From: Marinobacterium_E sp035458585
Lineage (GTDB): Bacteria > Pseudomonadota > Gammaproteobacteria > Pseudomonadales > Balneatricaceae
Assembly: GCA_035458585.1 (NCBI GenBank)
Contig: DATHZN010000125.1
Coordinates: forward strand, 1 to 12,302
Direction of reading: 5' to 3'
Length of the DNA stretch: 12,302 nt
Below are positions 6,512 through 12,302 of this stretch, piece after piece. The notes beneath the pieces are model-generated. The model was not told where the DNA came from. It ran no database searches and was given only the letters and a program-made list of their open reading frames with translations. The number at the start of each line of letters is the position of its first letter. Position 1 is the first letter of the stretch. A program made the translations under genes and the position numbers.

Positions 6512-7339
6512 ATGTCCAACGAAAACCACACCAATAGCGAGCAAGAGCTACTTCAAGAGCTTCTGCTTGAGAAGTCCAAAGCCCTGCTCGAAACCGTTCA
6601 AGCGGGAGACATACCAGCCAGTGTGGAGTTGATTAACTCCCTCTACATGGCCCGACACGAAGTCTTCTATCGTGAAGTGGGCGCACTAACGCGCGGTCTG
6701 CATGAAGCAATAAAGTCCTTTAGTACTGATGTTGGTAGCAAACTGGCTCTCGACGAACAGGCCACTGAGGTGCTTAACGGCGCTTCAGACCGTCTGAATC
6801 ATGTTATTGAACTCACGGAAAATAATGCGCATGCCACGATGGACCGTGTGGATAGATCTTTGACACTGGTAGACACCCTGGATGATCAGAGTGAGCGCTT
6901 TGCGGGTTTATTGTCGCTGGTTGGCCAGCTCGAGGATGAGTTTGAGGCGCTCAATGGTGTTTACGACAGCACCTGTGAGTTGCGAGACGCCTCAGAGAAG
7001 ACGGTCACGGAGTTGCGTGAGCTACTGACAGACATCGTAGTTTCACAAAGTGTGCAAGATATTACGGGCCAATTAATTCGACGAGTGATCACTCTGTTGA
7101 CACAGGTCGAAGGACAGCTCGTTAAATTGATCGGAATGGCTGCCACTGTCGAGCAACTTAGCGGAATCGAATCTAAACTGGAACTCAAGAAAGAGTCTAA
7201 ACCAGCCAAGCAGACTGACAAAGCATTGTCCTCGTCAAATGAAGTGAAGGCTGAGGGACCTCAGATCAATAAGTCGTCGCCAGATGTCGCGCAGAACCAA
7301 GACGACGTTGATGATCTGCTGTCTAGTCTGGGTTTCTAA
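6512..7339 (+). CDS. cheZ: CheZ, CheY-P phosphatase
   Basis: CheZ speeds removal of phosphate from CheY-P. It is an all-helical protein that dimerises through a long four-helix bundle. The catalytic segment is QDITGQLIRR; its second Gln (residue 187 from this start) matches the family's catalytic glutamine, with D183 four residues before it. The C-terminus DVDDLLSSLGF is the conserved CheY-docking helix, joined to the bundle by a Lys/Ser-rich flexible linker (about 222-265). ATG at 6512 (MSNENHTN) is preferred because GGGTGG lies about 7 nt before it. ATG at 6494 is in frame but has no ribosome site and would add six residues. The length of 275 residues is a little above that of E. coli CheZ, mainly because of the linker. 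It sits directly ahead of cheA. Confidence 0.95.
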   Translation: MSNENHTNSEQELLQELLLEKSKALLETVQAGDIPASVELINSLYMARHEVFYREVGALTRGLHEAIKSFSTDVGSKLALDEQATEVLNGASDRLNHVIELTENNAHATMDRVDRSLTLVDTLDDQSERFAGLLSLVGQLEDEFEALNGVYDSTCELRDASEKTVTELRELLTDIVVSQSVQDITGQLIRRVITLLTQVEGQLVKLIGMAATVEQLSGIESKLELKKESKPAKQTDKALSSSNEVKAEGPQINKSSPDVAQNQDDVDDLLSSLGF

Positions 7340-7351
7340 TGGGAGCGAAAT

Positions 7352-9373
7352 ATGAATCTGGAAGTTGATCAGGAGATACTCGAAGACTTTCTGATCGAGG
7401 CGGGAGAGATCCTCGAACAGTTGTCGGAGCAGTTGGTTGATCTGGAGCAGCGGCCAGATGACCGCGACCTGCTTAACGCTATTTTTCGCGGCTTTCACAC
7501 GGTAAAAGGCGGCGCTGGCTTTTTGCAATTGGATCCGATGGTTGAGACCTGCCATAAAGCAGAGAACCTGTTTGATGAATTGCGAAACGGCCATCTACAA
7601 GTGAGTGCCGAGCTGATGGATGCGGTACTCCAATCCCTTGATGCCGTTAACACCATGTTTGAGATGGTTCGTATTGGTGAACAGCCAGTTCCGGCTGATC
7701 CGGCGCTGCTCAAACGACTTGAGGCTTTCGCTGCGGGAGACGTTAGTAGCCAACCGGCAGTAGCCGCGAAGCCAGCACCAGAACCTCAGATTGAACCTGA
7801 ACCGGTTACTCCGAACCCGAATACTGCCAGTGATGACTTCGATGCACTGATGGGAGATCTGGCCGGTGCGTCGAACGATGCAGCGTCATCCAGTTCGGAT
7901 GAGATATCCGAGGATGAGTTTGAGTCCCTGTTGGATGATCTGCAGTCGAAAGGACAGGGGGCCTTCAAAGCGCCGTCTAAATCAGAGGCGCCTGCATCAG
8001 CTGCGAGCTCAGATCAGATCACTGAAGATGAGTTCGAGTCACTGCTTGACGATCTGCAGGCAGCGGGTGCAGGTGCTTTTGCTGCCAAAGGGAGCCCTGC
8101 AATCGAACCGTCTGTCGAGGCCGAGAGATCGAAGCCCTCCGTTCCGGCTGTCAGCGCAACCAAGCCAGCTGAGAAAGATAAGTCTTCATCAAAACAGCAA
8201 GCCAATTCAGACTCAAACGTGCGCGTCGATACACGGCTGCTGGATAAGATCATGAATATGGTTGGCGAATTGGTATTGGTGCGAAATCGTCTCGTTCGCC
8301 TCGGGGTTTCTCAAGAGGATGAGGAGATGGGTAAAGCCCTGTCTACTCTGGATATGGTTACGGCTGACCTACAAACCTCTGTGATGAAGACCCGTATGCA
8401 GCCGGTCAAGAAGGTTTTTGGGCGGTTCCCCCGTGTCATTCGGGATTTGTCGCGCTCTCTCAATAAAGAGGTGCGTCTGGAGTTGCGTGGCGAGGAGACC
8501 GACCTTGATAAGAATCTGGTCGAGGCTCTAGCGGATCCGCTGATTCACCTGGTGCGCAACGCGGTCGACCACGGCATTGAGGCACCTGAGATTCGAGCAG
8601 GGGTTGGCAAACCCCGCGAGGGCCATGTACTGCTCTCAGCGGAGCAGGAGGGTGACCACATTCTGCTGATCATTCAGGACGACGGCGCGGGTATGAATCC
8701 TGATAAGTTGCGCGCGCTTGCCGTCGATCGTGGCATTCTTGAAGAGGAGGCTGCGCGCAGACTGAGTGATAGCGAGGCGTTCAATTTGATCTTCCACGCC
8801 GGGTTCTCTACCAAAACAGAAATATCTGATGTCTCTGGTCGTGGCGTCGGGATGGACGTGGTTAAGACTAAAATTACCCAGCTTAACGGTACCTTGGCGA
8901 TTGATTCGGTTTTGGGTCAGGGCACTCGGATTGCGATTCAGGTGCCATTGACGCTTGCGATCATGCCGACCCTGATGGTGATGCTTGAGGGGCAGGCATT
9001 TGCACTGCCACTGGTGAACGTCAATGAGATATTCAATCTTGATCTGACGCAAACTAACGTCGTAGACGGTCAGCAGGCTATTATCGTGCGTGATCAGGCT
9101 GTGCCGTTATTCCACCTCAAGCGCTGGCTAGTGGATGGTCAACAAGGTGCCTCGTTACCGCCGCAGGGGCATGTAGTCATTGTCTCCGTCGGCACAACCC
9201 GTGTCGGTTTTGTGGTGGATCAACTGGTGGGTCAGGAAGAGGTGGTGATTAAACCTCTCGGGACCATCCTGCATGGAACTCCGGGTCTTTCTGGCGCAAC
9301 CATCACCGGTGACGGCCGTATCGCGCTAATCATCGATATCCCAAGCCTGCTGAAATACTACGCCTCAGCCTAA
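7352..9373 (+). CDS. cheA: CheA, chemotaxis histidine kinase
   Basis: CheA couples receptor state to phosphorylation of CheY and CheB. The 673-residue protein has an HPt (P1) domain at about 1-125 with phosphorylated H49 in FHTVKGGAG. A disordered Pro/Ala/Ser/Glu linker spans about 130-288. The dimerisation helices (P3) start at about 290 (TRLLDKIMNMVGELVLVRNR). The kinase domain (P4) has the N box HLVRNAVDHG (399-408), G1 DDGAGM (443-448) and G2 GRGVGMD (496-502). A CheW-like P5 domain lies at about 535-670. No globular P2 CheY-binding domain is obvious; the linker instead carries a duplicated acidic motif. ATG at 7352 follows GGGAG with 6-nt spacing. Catalytic residues look intact, and cheB follows 21 bp later. 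Confidence 0.97.
   Translation: MNLEVDQEILEDFLIEAGEILEQLSEQLVDLEQRPDDRDLLNAIFRGFHTVKGGAGFLQLDPMVETCHKAENLFDELRNGHLQVSAELMDAVLQSLDAVNTMFEMVRIGEQPVPADPALLKRLEAFAAGDVSSQPAVAAKPAPEPQIEPEPVTPNPNTASDDFDALMGDLAGASNDAASSSSDEISEDEFESLLDDLQSKGQGAFKAPSKSEAPASAASSDQITEDEFESLLDDLQAAGAGAFAAKGSPAIEPSVEAERSKPSVPAVSATKPAEKDKSSSKQQANSDSNVRVDTRLLDKIMNMVGELVLVRNRLVRLGVSQEDEEMGKALSTLDMVTADLQTSVMKTRMQPVKKVFGRFPRVIRDLSRSLNKEVRLELRGEETDLDKNLVEALADPLIHLVRNAVDHGIEAPEIRAGVGKPREGHVLLSAEQEGDHILLIIQDDGAGMNPDKLRALAVDRGILEEEAARRLSDSEAFNLIFHAGFSTKTEISDVSGRGVGMDVVKTKITQLNGTLAIDSVLGQGTRIAIQVPLTLAIMPTLMVMLEGQAFALPLVNVNEIFNLDLTQTNVVDGQQAIIVRDQAVPLFHLKRWLVDGQQGASLPPQGHVVIVSVGTTRVGFVVDQLVGQEEVVIKPLGTILHGTPGLSGATITGDGRIALIIDIPSLLKYYASA
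7895..8080 (+). repeat. Duplicated acidic motif in the CheA linker
   Basis: Two 24-residue units with period 38 codons (114 nt) cover residues 182-205 and 220-243. Each reads SD-x-I-S/T, then EDEFESLLDDLQ, then two variable residues and G-x-GAF. The 12-residue core is identical in both copies, while the 36 bases coding it (7910-7945 and 8024-8059) differ at six positions, all synonymous. A degenerate third copy, DDFDALMGDLAG, is at residues 161-172. The pattern points to an old duplication held by selection on the peptide. Confidence 0.85.
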
Positions 9374-9394
9374 GGGCTCAGTCTAAGGAGCTCT

Positions 9395-10621
9395 ATGGCT
9401 GTAAAGGTTCTAATTGTCGATGACTCGGGCTTCTTTCGTAAGCGCATTGAGGAGATGCTCAAAGCTGAACCCCGTATTAAAGTCGTAGGTACCGCTTCCA
9501 ATGGCGCAGAAGCAGTTGAGCAAGCTGTTCGTCTGCGTCCCGATCTCATTACGATGGATGTCGAAATGCCCGGTATGAGTGGTATTGAGGCGGTTCGACA
9601 TATCATGCAGAAAGCGCCGACTCAGGTGCTAATGCTCTCCTCGCTAACACACGAAGGTGCCCGGGTGACTATTCAGGCTTTGGAGGCTGGTGCTGCAGAT
9701 TATTTGCCGAAAGAGGCGAGCGCTTGGATCAGCCACAAAAGCGAATTACAACAGGATCTTATTCGCCGTGTTATGGCACTGGGTCAGCAGCGCACCCCCT
9801 ATGCGCGAGCAGGGTCGAGTCTGGCAATGCCAGGGATGAGCTCTGCAGCGCCGGGGCGTACCTTTGTTGCACGCCCGGATCCTGTTTCGACATCTAGTCG
9901 TCCAACATCAAGCGGCGCTTCGCCATTGACCTCGAGCTCAAGGAGGGACCAAGCGGCTGATGTGAGAGAAGTCCCTCGAGGCGCTGTAAGTCGCACAGCT
10001 CTGGACCGAAGTGGTGCAGTGACTACAAGTGTTGAACGGGTCAAAGTACCTGACTGCGACATTGTCGTTATCGGCGCTTCAACAGGGGGGCCAGGGGCAC
10101 TGCAGATCCTTTTAAGTCAGTTACCTGCCAATTTTCCGGTGCCCATACTACTGATTCAGCATATGCCTAATACATTCACCTCGGTATTTGCTGAAAGACT
10201 GAACAAGAACTGCCAGATAGAGGTGCGTCAGGCTGTCAATGGTGACCGACTCAAACCCGGTTTAGCCCTTTTGGCACCCGGTGGTATGCAGATGATTATT
10301 GATCCACGACAGAAGGATCGGGTTAGCGTTTTAGAGGGAGATACAAGTCTCACCTATAAACCCAGTGTCGATGTTACCTACGCTTCGTTAGCTCGTTGCT
10401 ATGGCAAACGAACGCTCGCTCTGATTCTGACGGGAATGGGTGCGGATGGCGCAGAGGGCGCTAAGTTACTCAAACGTGAGGGCGCAACGATCTGGGCTCA
10501 AAGTAAAGAGAGCTGCACGATTTATGGTATGCCCGCCGCGATTGTAAGTGCTGGTTTAGCTGATGATGTCCTCGATATTAATGATTTGGGTCGTGCACTG
10601 GCGAAGAGGCGCCGCCACTGA
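9395..10621 (+). CDS. cheB: CheB, receptor methylesterase with receiver domain
   Basis: CheB removes methyl groups from chemoreceptor glutamates (and deamidates glutamines) when phosphorylated by CheA, giving adaptation. The 408-residue product has a receiver domain at about 1-125 with D9-D10, phosphoacceptor D55 in MDVEMPGMSG, and the SSLTHEGA switch segment. The C-terminal esterase domain starts at about 218. Its catalytic triad is S229 in GASTGG, H256 in QHMP and D351 in MGADGA. The linker between the domains (about 132-215) is rich in Ser, Thr, Pro, Ala and Arg, and makes the protein longer than the usual 350 or so residues. AAGGAG ends 4 nt before ATG 9395. The stop overlaps the motC start by one base (TGATG). 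cheR is not in the window, so the partner methyltransferase must be elsewhere. Confidence 0.97.
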   Translation: MAVKVLIVDDSGFFRKRIEEMLKAEPRIKVVGTASNGAEAVEQAVRLRPDLITMDVEMPGMSGIEAVRHIMQKAPTQVLMLSSLTHEGARVTIQALEAGAADYLPKEASAWISHKSELQQDLIRRVMALGQQRTPYARAGSSLAMPGMSSAAPGRTFVARPDPVSTSSRPTSSGASPLTSSSRRDQAADVREVPRGAVSRTALDRSGAVTTSVERVKVPDCDIVVIGASTGGPGALQILLSQLPANFPVPILLIQHMPNTFTSVFAERLNKNCQIEVRQAVNGDRLKPGLALLAPGGMQMIIDPRQKDRVSVLEGDTSLTYKPSVDVTYASLARCYGKRTLALILTGMGADGAEGAKLLKREGATIWAQSKESCTIYGMPAAIVSAGLADDVLDINDLGRALAKRRRH

Positions 10622-11388
10622 TGCAGGGGTTGTTAGGAATACTGATCGGTGTCGGCGTGCTCGTGCTTGCTCACAGTATTGAGGGTGGCCGTGTTAGTGA
10701 ACTACTGAATCTACCTGCCGCGATAATCGTGATCGGCGGTACCTTTGCAGCGGCCGCTGTACAGTCACCCAAACGAGACTTTGCGCGTGCGATGGAGCTA
10801 CTCGGCTGGGCATTGAGAGAGGACCAACACCGGGTTCGCGAGACTATCGATCGTATTAAATCCTGGTGCCGTGCTTCGCGGGTTTCCGGTCTGGTTGCAC
10901 TTGAACGGGAGATCCCCAAATCCTCAGACCCCTTCGAGCGCAGAGCCCTACAGTTGTTGGCAGACGCTCAGTCGCCATCGATTGTGCGAGCAGTATTGGA
11001 GACTGAGCTAGCGCGGGTTGAAAATCGGGATATGCATGCCGCACGCGTGGTTGAAAGTATGGGGGGGTATGCTCCCACCCTGGGTATTTTGGGGGCTGTG
11101 CTGGGACTGATTCAGGTCATGAGTAATCTGAGTGACCCGACTGTGCTAGGTAAGGGTATCGCAACTGCCTTCGTTGCGACAATTTATGGTGTCGGATTGG
11201 CCAATTTGGTCTTGATCCCCCTATCCAAAAAGATAAAACGTCTCATTATTGGTCGCAGCGAGTACTACGAGCTGATCATGGATGGAGTCAGCTTTATCGC
11301 TGAAGGGCACACGCCGGGTGAGGTAGAGCAACGTCTACAAGGTTATCTGGAGGAGACGCATGGCAAGGCGAAGACCGATCGAGGATGA
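10621..11388 (+). CDS. motC: MotC, MotA-family stator proton channel subunit
   Basis: MotA-family proteins form the pentameric part of the stator that turns proton flow into torque on FliG. The 255-residue protein has four predicted membrane segments (about 1-19, 33-50, 150-170, 182-203) and a cytoplasmic loop between the second and third. Conserved prolines appear at P152 (GGYAPTLGILG) and P200 (LVLIPLSKK), matching the two channel prolines of E. coli MotA. I call it motC rather than motA because of its place after cheB and its EGG and SMGGY segments, both as in Pseudomonas motC. It starts within the cheB stop codon and overlaps motD by 29 bp, so the three are likely translationally coupled. 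A sodium-driven PomA-type role is less likely but cannot be excluded. Confidence 0.93.
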   Translation: MQGLLGILIGVGVLVLAHSIEGGRVSELLNLPAAIIVIGGTFAAAAVQSPKRDFARAMELLGWALREDQHRVRETIDRIKSWCRASRVSGLVALEREIPKSSDPFERRALQLLADAQSPSIVRAVLETELARVENRDMHAARVVESMGGYAPTLGILGAVLGLIQVMSNLSDPTVLGKGIATAFVATIYGVGLANLVLIPLSKKIKRLIIGRSEYYELIMDGVSFIAEGHTPGEVEQRLQGYLEETHGKAKTDRG

Positions 11389-12283
11389 CTCTGATCTGCA
11401 GCGCTGGATGGTCTCCTGGGCTGATTTTTTAACTCTTTTGTTTGCCTTTTTCGTGGTGATGTACGGCATTTCGTCGGTCAATCAGGATAAATATCGGCAG
11501 TTGGCCGACTCCCTCAGCGAGGTGTTTGATCGTAATCAGTTTGGTGGTGGGGTAACTTCCCAGAGTATCTTCGATCAATCGGGAGCAGGAATCCTTGATG
11601 GCGGGCAGTCATTAATTCAGGCGCCGGCGACTTTTATAGAGGTCGATGATGCTCAGGCTACTGCCGAGTTGCGAGAATTACAGGCGCGTTTAACAGCGGA
11701 CTTGGACGGATTGTTTGATGCTGGCCAGGTTGAGATCCAGGGAGGTAAGCTCTGGTTCACAATTGAGATTCGTTCGGCGCTTCTATTTGAGCCCGGTGAC
11801 GTTATTCCGGCAATTGAAGCTGATCCGATTATCGCCAAAATTGCCGAGGTGTTGAGAAGCGCAGATAACCCGATCCATATCGAGGGCTATACTGATAATC
11901 AGCCGGTCAGCGGTGATCGATTCCCGTCTAACTGGGAGCTCTCGGCCGCGCGTGCGGCTGCTGTAGTTCGCATGCTTGAGATGAATGGCGTCGAATCCGC
12001 ATTGATGGCCGCCGTTGGTTATGGCGAGTTTAAGCCGGCTTACTCCAATCGGACATTGGAGGGGCAGCAGTTGAACCGACGAATTGTTGTCGTTGTGTCG
12101 CGTGATCAGGCTGTTCGTCAGGCACTGATTGCGACCGGGAGCGGCGGAATTTCGGATCTGACAGTTAAAACACTGTTGGTGCCAGAGGTTGATCCAGGCG
12201 AGGACGCGCTGGAGCAAGTTGAGACGGAGACGGGCGTTATTTTCCGTCAAGCAGTAGCGCCAGATGCAGAGGAAGGCGAGTAA
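11360..12283 (+). CDS. motD: MotD, MotB-family stator anchor subunit
   Basis: MotB-family proteins pair with MotA-type subunits, anchor the stator to peptidoglycan and carry the proton-binding aspartate. The 307-residue protein has a short basic N-terminus, one membrane helix (about 18-38) with the essential Asp at D22 in WADFLTLLFAFF, and a periplasmic linker. An OmpA/MotB peptidoglycan-binding domain follows at about 120-235. Its motif reads IEGYTDNQPVSGDRFPSNW then ELSAARA, with D179 and R198 at ligand-binding positions. An acidic, probably disordered tail of about 50 residues ends the protein. GGAGG at 11349-11353, inside motC, is 6 nt before ATG 11360. With motC it is a second-type stator pair; a separate motAB may exist elsewhere, as in Pseudomonas. 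Confidence 0.94.
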   Translation: MARRRPIEDDSDLQRWMVSWADFLTLLFAFFVVMYGISSVNQDKYRQLADSLSEVFDRNQFGGGVTSQSIFDQSGAGILDGGQSLIQAPATFIEVDDAQATAELRELQARLTADLDGLFDAGQVEIQGGKLWFTIEIRSALLFEPGDVIPAIEADPIIAKIAEVLRSADNPIHIEGYTDNQPVSGDRFPSNWELSAARAAAVVRMLEMNGVESALMAAVGYGEFKPAYSNRTLEGQQLNRRIVVVVSRDQAVRQALIATGSGGISDLTVKTLLVPEVDPGEDALEQVETETGVIFRQAVAPDAEEGE

Positions 12284-12302
12284 TGCAGGTTTGGTCAGTC
12301 GC
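12283..12302 (+). CDS. Start of a ParA/Soj-like ATPase gene (3' partial)
   Basis: ATG at 12283 overlaps the motD stop (TAATG). Only six full codons are present, reading MQVWSV, followed by GC, which begins an alanine codon. This resembles the start of the ParA-family protein encoded directly after motD in Pseudomonas, whose N-terminus leads into a KGGVGKT Walker motif. That family includes ParC-type proteins that place chemotaxis arrays at the pole. The call rests mainly on synteny and the one-base overlap, because the Walker motif lies beyond the window. Confidence 0.6.

Noticed and set aside
8636..9052. Antisense open frame of about 138 codons within cheA
   Set aside because: It lies opposite the conserved kinase and CheW-like domains; its composition follows from the codon use of cheA and suggests no protein family.
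11061..11067. Run of seven G in motC, a possible slippage site for phase variation
   Set aside because: It encodes the conserved Gly-Gly before Tyr-Ala-Pro in MotA-family proteins, the frame is intact, and the run is short for a contingency locus.
11783..12250. Antisense open frame of about 155 codons within motD
   Set aside because: It is the longest antisense frame, but it mirrors the OmpA-like domain and tail of motD, and its predicted protein looks like no known family.
1..12302. Search for mobile elements, CRISPR arrays, tRNA or rRNA genes, toxin-antitoxin or defence genes
   Set aside because: Coding is continuous and syntenic from end to end. No terminal inverted repeats, direct repeat arrays or RNA gene signatures were seen, so a previously undescribed system is not supported here.

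Overview
The window is a block of flagellar and chemotaxis genes, all on the + strand and almost without gaps. Gene order is flhB (5' end outside the window) - flhA - flhF - fleN/flhG - fliA - cheY - cheZ - cheA - cheB - motC - motD - start of a ParA/Soj-like gene. This order, with FlhF and FleN between flhA and fliA and a second stator pair (motCD) after cheB, is that of polar-flagellated Gammaproteobacteria of the Pseudomonas type. The organism is therefore inferred to be a motile gammaproteobacterium with a polar flagellum. CheZ fits this, being mainly a beta/gammaproteobacterial phosphatase. Base composition looks moderate and even, and no genus can be named safely.

Layout. Bases 1-728 encode the last two thirds of FlhB, including its NPTH autocleavage site. 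Bases 729-940 are the only sizeable non-coding stretch. It holds a well-formed sigma-54 (-24/-12) promoter followed by FleQ-like GTCA-N6-TGAC boxes in what would be the flhA leader. Bases 941-6046 carry flhA, flhF, fleN and fliA: the export gate, the polar-placement GTPase, the number-control ATPase and sigma-28. A perfect sigma-28 -10 element lies in the 33-bp gap before flhF. Bases 6095-10621 carry cheY, cheZ, cheA and cheB, the cytoplasmic signalling core without receptors, cheW or cheR. Bases 10621-12283 carry motC and motD. The last 20 bases open a gene whose first residues match the ParA-like protein found at this place in Pseudomonas.

How they work together. FlhA and FlhB form the gate of the flagellar type III export apparatus. 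FlhF places the flagellum at the pole and FleN limits flagellar number, in Pseudomonas by antagonising FleQ, whose probable binding sites precede flhA. FliA drives late flagellar and chemotaxis genes. CheA phosphorylates CheY and CheB, CheZ dephosphorylates CheY-P, and CheB demethylates receptors. MotCD is a proton-driven stator complex. Many junctions overlap or are under 50 bp (fleN/fliA, cheB/motC, motC/motD, motD/parA), suggesting long transcripts with translational coupling.

This is a conserved housekeeping locus. I saw no mobile element, CRISPR array, RNA gene, defence system, broken gene or sign of transfer. The items worth a second look are regulatory (sigma-54/FleQ layout, nested sigma-28 site) and a duplicated acidic motif in the CheA linker that resembles the CheY-binding tail of the neighbouring CheZ.
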